Shown here one piece after another: positions 17,538-24,590 of a stretch of DNA of 64,000 nucleotides. How positions within the stretch are numbered: the first letter of the stretch is position 1; each line of letters opens with the position of its first letter. The notes beneath the pieces were generated by a model. That model was not told the DNA's origin, did no database searches, and worked only from the letters and a program-made list of their open reading frames with translations. Position numbers and translations under genes: made by a program. The stretch comes from Mechercharimyces sp. CAU 1602 (GTDB taxonomy: Bacteria > Bacillota > Bacilli > Thermoactinomycetales > JANTPT01), in the NCBI RefSeq assembly GCF_024753565.1, contig NZ_JANTPT010000001.1, positions 1,507,969-1,571,968 of the forward strand, in the 5' to 3' direction.

Positions 17538-18374
17538 GTGATCCGAAATAATCGGCACAAATACTCGGTATCAGCAATGTGTGACGTCCTACAGATCCCA
17601 AGAAGTTCGTACTACTATGAGAAGAAAAGTGAGCCATCACAAGAGGAAGAGCTTGCGGTGATTATCGAAGAGATCTTTCATAAAAGCCGTCAAACCTACG
17701 GTACACGGAAAATTAAAGTGGAATTAAGGAAAGCAGGCTGGACGGTATCTAGAAGGCGAATTGGACGAATCATGAAAGAGCAAGGTCTGGTATCCAAGTA
17801 CACCGTTGCTCAGTTTCGACCGAGTAAAAGCACGTGTAATGAGTCCAATCTAGCCAATCGACTCAATCGTGAGTTTCATCAAGATCAAGAGCTGAAAGTG
17901 GTTGTAAGCGACTTAACTTACGTACGTGTTCAGCAAAAGTGGCATTACATCTGTGTTTTTGTCGACCTCTTTAACCGTGAGATCATTGGATATAGTACCG
18001 GAGCGAAAAAGGACGCCCTGCTGGTATACCGTGCCCTTTCTTCCATTCAACAAGACCTATCGAAAATCGAACTCTTTCATACTGACCGGGGAAATGAATT
18101 TAAGAATAGGCTGATTGACGAAGCTCTTGAAACCTTTGAGATTCAGCGATCCTTGAGTCTAAAAGGGTCCCCTTATGACAATGCCGTAGCCGAGGCCATG
18201 TTCAAGGTGATTAAGACAGAGTTTGTTAAATCTGCGCATTTTGAAAGCCTGCAACAACTAGAGTTAGAATTATTCGATTATGTTCACTGGTTTAATCACA
18301 TTCGAATCCACAGTACTCTCGATTATTTAACACCGGTAGAGTACAAACAGAGACACCTTAAAAAATCTGTCTAG
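17538..18374 (+). CDS. IS3-family transposase OrfB (DDE integrase)
   Basis: 278 residues from a GTG; the frame is also open upstream into orfA, so an OrfAB fusion by ribosomal frameshift is possible. An HTH_21 domain ('YGTRKIKVELRKAGWTVSRRRIGRIM') is followed by the rve integrase core. The catalytic triad is intact: Asp in 'VVVSDLTYV', Asp in 'FHTDRGNEF' and Glu in 'NAVAEAMFKVIKTEF'. This copy may be mobile. Confidence 0.93.
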   Translation: MIRNNRHKYSVSAMCDVLQIPRSSYYYEKKSEPSQEEELAVIIEEIFHKSRQTYGTRKIKVELRKAGWTVSRRRIGRIMKEQGLVSKYTVAQFRPSKSTCNESNLANRLNREFHQDQELKVVVSDLTYVRVQQKWHYICVFVDLFNREIIGYSTGAKKDALLVYRALSSIQQDLSKIELFHTDRGNEFKNRLIDEALETFEIQRSLSLKGSPYDNAVAEAMFKVIKTEFVKSAHFESLQQLELELFDYVHWFNHIRIHSTLDYLTPVEYKQRHLKKSV

Positions 18375-18391
18375 TTTGCTGTTGACAATCC

Positions 18392-18667
18392 AATACCTAC
18401 GTATATCCATCCGATTACTTGAGCTAGAATAAAAGATAATACAATCATAAAACAGCCTATCACTGCTAGTTCAAAGCATTTTTCTTCCATAGCCATCCAT
18501 AATATCATATGGAACATAATTAATAGTAGAACGATATTAGGAATGTAGATAAATTGTTTCTTCCATATATAAATTACAGTAATACAGCCAAGGTTGATAA
18601 GAGTTAGAGTAGACAAATCTATGAGAAACATGTTCCCAAAATTATTGTGAAAAAGCCAGTCATACAT
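18392..18667 (-). CDS. Small integral membrane protein, C-terminus altered by the IS
   Basis: From the ATG at 18667 about 92 codons are native and the reading runs a few codons into the IS, ending at 18371 (98 residues in all). Three or four hydrophobic segments carry the family core 'WKKQFIYIPNIVLLLIMFHMILWMAMEEKCFELAVIGCFMIV' and 'QVIGWIYVGI'. It is a paralogue of the protein at 13,724-14,044. The gene is probably expressed, but its last residues (about LSTAN) come from the IS end. Confidence 0.6.
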
Positions 18668-19074
18668 CTTAGAACTCCTCCCAGCGAAATTTAATTCGTT
18701 ACTGACTGATTCACAACCCAGCCTGTTTTTTATCCATATTTCAGATATCGATCATCATCTTAGTCTATATAATACAATTCATGGTTATTAAATAGAGTAT
18801 CAAACCGTTATAAAATGCAATAGTAGGTATAAACTAATGAAATATCGTATTTTGCACTAGCATTTCACGTTTGCTTCTTAAATGTAATATAAATATATAT
18901 ATCCATCCTGCTATATGGACAAAAAGGAAAATAACACTGAGTATGACACACTCGATTCCTTTTCGAAGGGGGGTTGTGCAAAAACATCTATTTTACAATC
19001 TATCATTCAATAAACAAAAAAAATATATAATTGGAGGTAATCAAGCCTGGGTTACTGATAATTGGTGAAAACAA
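18668..19074. other. Decayed stretch with a fragment of the small membrane gene family
   Basis: At 18,873-18,960 the sequence (CTTCTTAAATGTAATATAAA and onward) is nearly identical to 13,737-13,825, the 3' end of the small membrane gene there, with only a few substitutions. It breaks off at about 18,961. The rest holds no supported gene. Confidence 0.6.
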
Positions 19075-19086
19075 GAGGTGATGAAA

Positions 19087-19188
19087 ATGGGAACAACTAT
19101 TTTCCAAATAATTTTAGCTGCTACTTTTATTTTTACTATCGTGGCTGCATATCTATTATCTAGGGTACTGTACAAAAAGAGTGAGTAA
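19087..19188 (+). CDS. 33-residue single-helix membrane peptide
   Basis: ATG at 19087 with AGAGGTG 6 nt upstream. The peptide MGTTIFQIILAATF continues to 'IVAAYLLSRVLYKKSE', one transmembrane helix with a basic C-terminal tail. A hairpin with a T-run (about 19,188-19,217) follows directly. Size, single helix and charged tail resemble small membrane toxins or small regulatory membrane peptides, but no family is recognised. Confidence 0.5.
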   Translation: MGTTIFQIILAATFIFTIVAAYLLSRVLYKKSE

Positions 19189-19217
19189 AAAAGTCACCCA
19201 CGGGCGGCTTTTTTTAC
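19188..19217 (+). terminator. Terminator of the 33-residue peptide gene
   Basis: An imperfect stem AAAAGTCACCC - GGGCGGCTTTT followed by seven T residues, starting at the stop codon. Confidence 0.55.
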
Positions 19218-19414
19218 TCTAGGATCTCTTGTCGATATCCAATTGGGCTTTTTTTTGCTTTCTCTATAGAAAGAACATACTTAAAATCTTCAAAAATCCA
19301 CCTCAATGTCGTCGATCCCCCGAATTACGACACTACTGAAGATCGAGGACAGATCGGGTACTTGCACCCTCTCCATCATTTGTATACAATTGAGGCAAGA
19401 GTCATATAATAAGA

Positions 19415-19552
19415 AGTAGCAGGTGCATTAACACCCGCCGTAGATACGGAACAATCGGATGGTCAACCGTCAAAACGACTGACTAATCCCAGTTTAAGAT
19501 CTCAAAAGTAATCCGCCACTAGGTTTTGGGGACCAGGCGGATTACTTTTTCT
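19415..19552 (+). ncRNA. Putative type I antitoxin RNA (antisense to the toxin 3' end)
   Basis: A plus-strand region preceded by a plausible sigma-A -10 (TATAAT at about 19,406) and ending in a strong terminator, AAAAGTAATCCGCC - loop - GGCGGATTACTTTTT (19,504-19,550). It contains several small hairpins and no ORF. Its terminator arm is complementary to the last codons and stop of the convergent toxin gene (stop 19542-19544). The geometry is that of RatA/TxpA, where antitoxin RNA and toxin mRNA overlap at their 3' ends. The promoter and start are approximate. Confidence 0.5.
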
Positions 19553-19625
19553 TTCCGACGTTGTACGCGTAGTAGCCGACGGTAACAATTAGCATGAAGA
19601 GCATAATTGTTTCTCCGACTGTCAT
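19542..19625 (-). CDS. Putative type I toxin (holin-like/TxpA-type membrane peptide), copy 1
   Basis: 27 residues: MTVGETIMLFMLIVTVGYYA, then YNVGKKK. A short N-terminus, one transmembrane helix and a Lys-rich tail match the small hydrophobic toxins of Gram-positive type I systems and 'putative holin-like toxin' annotations. The ribosome binding site AAAGGGGGTGA is very strong. The 3' end overlaps the terminator of the convergent RNA. Such modules stabilise skin (txpA/ratA) and SPbeta (bsrG/SR4) in B. subtilis. A near-identical copy lies at 23,269-23,358. Confidence 0.6.
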   Translation of the reverse strand: MTVGETIMLFMLIVTVGYYAYNVGKKK

Positions 19626-19816
19626 AGCGTCACCCCCTTTCGGGGGCTAGTCGCCGCCTCTGGCCCTTATCCGATTGTCCTGACTTGAATTATATCATAA
19701 TTCCAAATTTAATAGAGTGTATGATAAAAAAGCTGGGTGAGCGGAATTGAAGGAAATAAGTCCATTCACTCTTAAGTAATCCCACCCCTTTTCAAAAGGT
19801 ATGCATTACATTCTTT
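19556..19816. repeat. Right-end duplication, copy A (toxin plus degenerate att-like site)
   Basis: From 19,556 to about 19,700 it is almost identical to 23,289-23,440, then about 70 % similar up to 19,816. It ends in TTTTCAAAAGGTATGCATTA-CATT, a degenerate copy of the attR arm and core (TTTGCAAAAGGTACGCAT-CACATT). The sequence after it is not gerE. It therefore looks like the right terminus of a second, older element inside the present one. Confidence 0.7.
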
Positions 19817-19888
19817 AGGGGCGGTTTGCGGAAGATTGTTGTAGAACAAGCTTGTATCTTCTCGCGGGAAGAGTATGGGGTAAAAAGG

Positions 19889-19931
19889 AATAATCGTAGA
19901 ATAGTTAGTAACATAAACTATTCTACGATTA
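19889..19931 (-). terminator. Perfect 17-bp stem-loop after the repeat-protein gene
   Basis: ATAATCGTAGAATAGTT - agtaacata - AACTATTCTACGATTAT, 39 bp past the stop at 19970, followed on the minus strand by TTCCTTTTT. Confidence 0.75.
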
Positions 19932-19969
19932 TCATATAATGTCATCTGATGTCACTTTTTATTGAAGTC

Positions 19970-22395
19970 TTAGTCGAAAAACACCGCTGAGAACGGACAA
20001 TCTGTAGAGTTCGTCAGAATGTAAAGTTCTGCTTTGTTATTGGATCCATCGACGTCAATACCTTTCCAATTACAGCTATTTTTAGTGCCAGTTACAGTAC
20101 ATTCGCCAATATGGTCATCCCCGTTATCTGGATCATACTCATATAACTGGAAGGTTATCGTGCTGGATGCATCATAACCCGAAAAGTTCACTTTAACGTT
20201 TCCTCCATTGGAACTCACACGATCACTTGTAGTGGTGAATTCCAAGTCTTCGCCAATCTTCTCCCACGAGTCTCCTTTTTGTTGGAATGAGACTGAGAAG
20301 GGTCCATCTGTAGAGTATGTTAGAAGATACAATTCTGCAAGTTCATTAGGTCCATCTGTATTGCTATCATTTATTTCCCATACACACTCGTAGGGGTCAT
20401 TTGAAACTGTACATCGACCAACATAATCGTCACTATTATCTGGATCATATTCGTACAAGTAGAATGTCGTTTTCTTACCAGAAAGATTACCAGAGATACT
20501 GGCTTTAAGCTGTCCCTCAGCTACACTAATTCGGTCACTTTCATCAGTGAACTCTGAGCTAGAGCCAACTTTACTCCATCCATCCTCATAAAAGACCGCC
20601 GCAAAAACATTTGTACCAGCTTCTGTTTTCAAATAAAGTTCTGCCTTTTCATTTGGTCCATCTGTCGCATCATCTATTCCTTCCCATATGCAATCATACG
20701 CATTAGTCGTTACAGTACATTCTCCTACATAATCATCATCGTTATCTGGATCATATTCGTATAGCTTGAACGTTTTATTGGTATCATTTGCTGATAATCC
20801 CCAAATTTGCGCCTTAAAATCGCCACCTGAATAACTAACTTGATCACTTATGTGTGTAAACTTCAGATCTTCACCAATCCTTTCCCATTCTCCATCATCA
20901 CTAATAGATTGAGTATTCTCTACCAATTCATTATTAATTACACTGATCTTCCATTCGCAATTAGGAAATGGTGGGAATAAATATTTGAAATCTTGGTGTT
21001 CATGCTGATGGATAGGAAATCCCCAATCCGAACTATATTGCATCATATACATTTCATGGGAAGGGGCTTGGTCGTGAGTACCTGAAAATTCAAAATCTCC
21101 ATTCTTATAAACTTTAGCGTCATACTCCGCGTCTATGGCTGGTGCAATCGGTTTATCAAATGCCTTCAATATTGGGATATTGGACGCTAAGTCCATACTA
21201 TATGAGATCCAATCTGTGTGAAACTCCTCATTTTCAATTTTCATATCGGATGTTGGCGCTTTATCTGTAGCAACTTCCTCACCATCTAGATAACCGATCG
21301 TTACCCCTGTCTGGGGGTCATGATGCAGACCATTAGGCTCACCACTTCTATAATCCCATGTTACATAGACGTCTGATCTTGTTCGAAAATCATCCGACCA
21401 CATGTCAAACTCCCTGTTATCGCCATGAAAACTATCAAATTCGCAAACACCCAACCAATCACACCAAGGATTAGGAGCGGTCTCTAACGGAATAAATGTA
21501 GTATATCTTATTAGCCATCCCTCTCCACTTATATCTGGGGGGGTTAGTTCAGGAGATTTTTCTATGACATTTTTTCACTACTGTTTGTTTGTGTACCTTC
21601 CTCAGATGAATTGAGAATAATTGTTTCTAATTCTTTCTTTTCATATGAAAGCTCCTGCTCCATTTCAGCAGATACTTCAATTCCACTTTCTTCAAGTTCA
21701 TTCTTTTTAATGCTAACAATTTCAGAAGATAGCCTCTTTTTTGCGTGGATGCTGTACTTTGTTTGTTTATCACTCTTATTATTTTCTATATCATTATCAC
21801 ATAAATATTCCCTTCAACCTCCCCGATTAATTCCTCATTTTTATATATATCGTAATTATTATCATCATCAGGTAGATCAAACCATTCAAGGATTATTTTA
21901 TCCTCTGTGATAATAGAGTTGATTCGACTCTCTTGCATTGAATACTGTATTTCCTCTGATGCAATACCTTCCCTTTCTCCCTTCTCGTTGTTATCACTTT
22001 CCTTTCTTTCGGAAATCTGCTCCTTCGACTTTTTTGTTGAAGTATTGATATTTGATATTCTATGACATTTCCTTCAATATCATACACAATTAATTGATAT
22101 TTATAAGATTGCCCTGCCTCCAAATCTCCTATTTCATACTTGTTCGCAACACCAGTATATATAATGTTTTTATCATGATTTTTTTCAATTAATTTATGTA
22201 CATAAATTTCTCCAATATCGCTCCAGGTCACACTAATGGAACTAGTATCTGATTCTATTCCTATGTCCATTTCATCTTTGCTACTTCATCTTTGCTTGAA
22301 GTTTCTCCTTCCGCGAAGCTATAACTTAAGTTAGCTGGAAGGACAAAGACCAGTACAAGAGACATAAAAAAAAGTTTTAGAGAACGTTTTTTCAT
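19970..22395 (-). pseudogene. Secreted DUF3238-like / YEYDP-repeat protein gene with N-terminal frameshifts
   Basis: An original reading of about 800 codons can be followed in pieces: a signal peptide from the ATG at 22395 (MKKRSLKLFFMSLVLVFVLP, then ANLSYSFAEG) ending in a stop at about 22,263; an FN3-like piece (22270-21,990); a charged linker in a second frame (22,060-21,790); then 'ISELTPPDISGEGWLIRYTT' leading into the long intact frame 19970-21454. That frame has a central domain ('GDNREFDMW', 'RTRSDVYV', 'GTHDQAPSHEMY') resembling DUF3238 and three C-terminal repeats of about 80 residues with 'LYEYDPDN.DDYVGECTV..C.W..I...DGPN.KAELYL'. At least three frameshifts or stops separate the signal peptide from the rest, so secretion is unlikely. 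Confidence 0.65.
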
Positions 22396-22647
22396 GCTAG
22401 AACATCTACCTTTCTTTTTCTTAATAAAAATCATGAATCACTGAAAACCGATACTAACACACTAATTTTCCTGTGTTGAAAATGATTTTCAAATATACTG
22501 ATATAGTATATAATTATTGGATAAACCGTAAACATTATCTAGTTATTTATTTTCAATTTAACTTTTTAATTCAATATTTTACTTATTATAGAATATATTA
22601 AAGCCTTATCAATGTCATCAGTATGATAATAAATAGGGGGATAAAAA

Positions 22648-23208
22648 ATGAGTGTTATTAAAAGAAAATTCATTGCAGGATCTTTATCTTTCATTTTTTT
22701 CACTTTGTGCATTTCGTTGATTAACGATTTCTATTTTTTTAATTCATATGAAGATTTTCTCTTTTATGTTTGTGTTTTCACTCCGATCTTTTTAATTTAC
22801 GGAGTAGGAGCTTCTTATTTAACTGAACGAATATCTCAAGGTGATCAGTGGAAATCTTTCTTGTTACATATCTTCGGGTCAATGTTTATTTTCTATCTAG
22901 CATTCATTTTAGTAGAAGCCATTGCCCTAGAGCAGCTTGATCTTTTTTTAATTTTAATCGGGAGTATCATGATCTATGGGATTGCGGTAACAGTAATAAC
23001 AAAAAAAAGACTTATTGCAAAAAAAAGAGTATGGATTTTCTTTTGGTTCATCCCCTTTTTAGTGATTCTTATCCCCAGTTTAGTATTCATGCTTATAGAT
23101 CCCACTGAGTATTCCCCAATTATATTTTTAGTTCTTTATAACATTACAGGGGCTTTGTTTTTTTGGCTAACAGATTGTCTTCTTATTAAGATATTCAACA
23201 GGAGTTAA
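22648..23208 (+). CDS. Multi-pass membrane protein, unknown function
   Basis: 186 residues with about six hydrophobic helices and short loops ('FTPIFLIYGVGASYLTERIS', 'FGSMFIFYLAFILVEA', 'IFFWFIPFLVILIPSLVFML'). The layout resembles the UPF0715 family of Bacillus mobile-element membrane proteins; that is a guess from memory. RBS GGGGGATAAAAA before the ATG. It is one of the few intact genes in the right part of the element. Very AT-rich. Confidence 0.6.
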   Translation: MSVIKRKFIAGSLSFIFFTLCISLINDFYFFNSYEDFLFYVCVFTPIFLIYGVGASYLTERISQGDQWKSFLLHIFGSMFIFYLAFILVEAIALEQLDLFLILIGSIMIYGIAVTVITKKRLIAKKRVWIFFWFIPFLVILIPSLVFMLIDPTEYSPIIFLVLYNITGALFFWLTDCLLIKIFNRS

Positions 23209-23268
23209 GTGGCATTAAGAGCCACGTTAAACTGCGATGAACTAAAATATACCTAACAGGCCAGGCAA

Positions 23269-23358
23269 TTATAACACCGTGCCTGGCCCGACATTGTACG
23301 CGTAGTAGCCGACGGTAACAATTAGCATGAAAAGCATAATTGTTTCTCCGACTGTCAT
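23269..23358 (-). CDS. Putative type I toxin, copy 2 (altered C-terminus)
   Basis: 29 residues identical to copy 1 through 'MTVGETIMLFMLIVTVGYYA YNVG' and then ending PGTVL instead of KKK. The same strong RBS is present. The antisense terminator region found after copy 1 is absent; instead a GGCCAGGC/GCCTGGCC hairpin (23,259-23,288) overlaps the 3' end. It lacks the Lys tail and the antitoxin, so it may be inactive or a relic of end duplication. Confidence 0.55.
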   Translation of the reverse strand: MTVGETIMLFMLIVTVGYYAYNVGPGTVL

Positions 23359-23549
23359 AGCGTCACCCCCTTTCGGGGGCCAGTCGCCGCCTCAGACCCA
23401 TATCCGATTGTTCTGACTTGAATTATATCATAATTCCAAATTTAATTTGAGTATGTGATAAACGAGTTGGGGGAGCGGAAATGAAGTAATACAAATCCGC
23501 TCCCCCTGAATTAACTCCACCTATTTGCAAAAGGTACGCATCACATTTG
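23289..23549. repeat. Right-end duplication, copy B (toxin plus attR)
   Basis: The counterpart of 19,556-19,816: toxin, its leader (CCCCCTTTCGGGGG hairpin, TTGAATTATATCATAATTCC), an inverted repeat GGGGGAGCGGA / TCCGCTCCCCC (23,469-23,506), then the attR arm and core. This copy forms the actual right end of the element. Confidence 0.75.
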
Positions 23550-23688
23550 AAATATGATTGCGAACGGTTTTTTCGCTGATGAATAAATCCTGAGCAATTT
23601 CTTTGGTGGTCTTATCCTGTACTAGTAATTCAAATACTTCCCTCTCCCTATTCGTCAACAAGGGCTTCCCATTCTGTTTGTGAGTCAA
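23521..23688 (-). CDS. gerE: gerE, 5' part (split by the intervening element)
   Basis: TTG start at 23688 with AAGGAGGGG 7 nt upstream. The first 50 codons encode [20 protein letters not shown], then [20 protein letters not shown] and [10 protein letters not shown]: the N-terminal two-thirds of the LuxR/GerE helix-turn-helix, nearly identical to what I recall of B. subtilis GerE. After the core the frame runs into the element and ends RTFCK-stop (TAG 23521-23523), so the unexcised form makes a 55-residue protein lacking the last helices. Excision restores a 73-residue GerE, against 74 in B. subtilis. A sigma-K-type promoter lies upstream. Confidence 0.95.
   Translation of the reverse strand: MTHKQNGKPLLTNREREVFELLVQDKTTKEIAQDLFISEKTVRNHISNVMRTFCK
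23523..23549. other. attR of the gerE intervening element
   Basis: The arm ATTTGCAAAAGGTACGCAT (23523-23541) overlaps the 12-bp core GCATCACATTTG (23538-23549), followed by gerE codons. Joined to the left element end it makes a symmetrical attP with centre CACATTTGTA, predicting TT (23546-23547) as the crossover dinucleotide. Confidence 0.92.
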
Positions 23689-23746
23689 ATGTCTACCCCT
23701 CCTTGCTCGAGCTCTTAGTGCACAAGGGTCAGGGACTCAGTCAGAT

Positions 23747-23775
23747 TATTGTATGAACGGGCTTTTTTATCGGTG
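23747..23775 (-). promoter_or_regulatory. Sigma-K-type promoter of gerE
   Basis: On the minus strand: -35 CACC (23775-23772), 16 nt, then -10 CATACAATA (23755-23747), a perfect match to the sigma-K pattern mACm-N16-CATAnnnTA. The expected start near 23,740 gives a leader of about 50 nt. This fits mother-cell expression of gerE. Confidence 0.75.
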
Positions 23776-23913
23776 AGCTTTAGAGGGGAAAATAGGCGAT
23801 CGATGATGTTCAGGTGCATGAGTGACTCGTGACTCGGGTTATCTTATGATGAAGTAAAAGAAGGTGTGACTTGTACAATAACAGCCCTAAATCAGCAAGG
23901 TCTATTTCCAAAC
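23776..23913. other. Intergenic region between gerE and ppiB
   Basis: No gene seen. It contains the region upstream of the gerE promoter and leads into the ppiB terminator. Confidence 0.3.
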
Positions 23914-23953
23914 AAAAACCTTATTTCGATTTAACGGTCGAAATAAGGTTTTT
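23914..23953 (-). terminator. ppiB terminator
   Basis: AAAAACCTTATTTCG - loop - CGAAATAAGGTTTTT, a strong stem with flanking A and T runs 50 bp past the ppiB stop. Confidence 0.8.
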
Positions 23954-24003
23954 CAATTCATTCCTTCAGATTAATAGGAGTGAGTAGGGGTTGTTTCCCA
24001 TCT

Positions 24004-24447
24004 CTACTCGCTATCTACACGTACCTCTTTCATCACATCACCATTCTTCATTGCACGAACTGCTTCTAAACCAGATGTTACTTTGCCAAAAACAGTGTGT
24101 ACACCATCGAGATGAGGTTGAGGTTCATGTACGATAAAGAATTGGCTAGAGCCCGTATCTTTACCCGCATGAGCCATAGAGAAAGTTCCTGCTTCATGTT
24201 TATGTGGGTTGCCCGCTGTTTCACACTTGATCGTCGTCCCGCTTCCTCCGGCTCCCGTTCCAGTGGGATCCCCACCTTGGCTAACAAAACCAGGAATCAC
24301 ACGGTGGAAAGTAACACCGTTATAGAAGCCTTCATTTGCTAGTTTCTCAAAGTTAGCAACTGTGTTAGGGGCTTCGTTGGGATAAAGCTCAAAATGAATG
24401 GTTTCTCCGTTTTCCATTACGATCTGTCCTTTTTTAGACATCTTCAT
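24004..24447 (-). CDS. ppiB: Peptidyl-prolyl cis-trans isomerase B (cyclophilin)
   Basis: 147 residues, a single cyclophilin domain without signal peptide. The catalytic pattern is complete: '[22 protein letters not shown]', '[19 protein letters not shown]' and '[11 protein letters not shown]' contain the conserved Arg, Phe, Gln, Trp/His-equivalent positions. It catalyses proline isomerisation in the cytosol. RBS AAAGGAGC before MKMSKKG. Its own terminator makes it monocistronic. Confidence 0.95.
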   Translation of the reverse strand: MKMSKKGQIVMENGETIHFELYPNEAPNTVANFEKLANEGFYNGVTFHRVIPGFVSQGGDPTGTGAGGSGTTIKCETAGNPHKHEAGTFSMAHAGKDTGSSQFFIVHEPQPHLDGVHTVFGKVTSGLEAVRAMKNGDVMKEVRVDSE

Positions 24448-24590
24448 TCAGCTCCTTTAGGTATGTATCACGCTTTCCATCGTCCTTAGTCCCTTAGGAA
24501 AGCACCATGTCCAATTTACCACAATCCCTTTCTCCATACCAGTCTATGATATTGGTCGCAAAAAGCCTTCATATAACAAAACTCACTTCA

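Larger units (their letters stand above)
17185..18391 (+). mobile_element. Intact IS3-family element (IS150-like)
   Basis: About 1.2 kb with left tip TAGATTGGACAG (17185) and a related inverted right tip near 18,391 (complement GGATTGTCAACAG). It contains intact orfA and orfB. It is inserted between the terminator at 17,126-17,163 and the small membrane gene at 18,392-18,667, two features that are directly adjacent in the older copy at 13.37 kb. No clear target duplication was seen; the exact right end is uncertain by a few bases. Confidence 0.8.
8867..23549. mobile_element. gerE intervening element (skin-like, serine-recombinase type), about 14.7 kb
   Basis: The unit between the two cores is 14,671 bp. 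Evidence: (1) the two halves of one gene, gerE, abut the two ends; (2) both ends share the core GCATCACATTTG; (3) the joined ends create an attP with 19-bp perfect inverted arms around a 10-nt centre; (4) a large serine recombinase lies immediately inside the left end; (5) the excised gerE is a clean open frame with start, stop, promoter and terminator. The inside is decayed: IS copies, truncated genes and pseudogenes, which is expected of a domesticated element whose only required function is excision. The best parallels are skin in sigK and SPbeta in spsM of B. subtilis. Confidence 0.93.

Noticed and set aside
15304-18391. IS copies as the cause of the gerE split
   Set aside because: The IS ends do not touch gerE; both gerE breakpoints coincide with serine-integrase att sites.
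8867-23549. The element as a normal prophage
   Set aside because: No terminase, portal, capsid, tail or lysis genes were seen; content is IS copies, small membrane proteins, plasmid-type remnants and repeat proteins.
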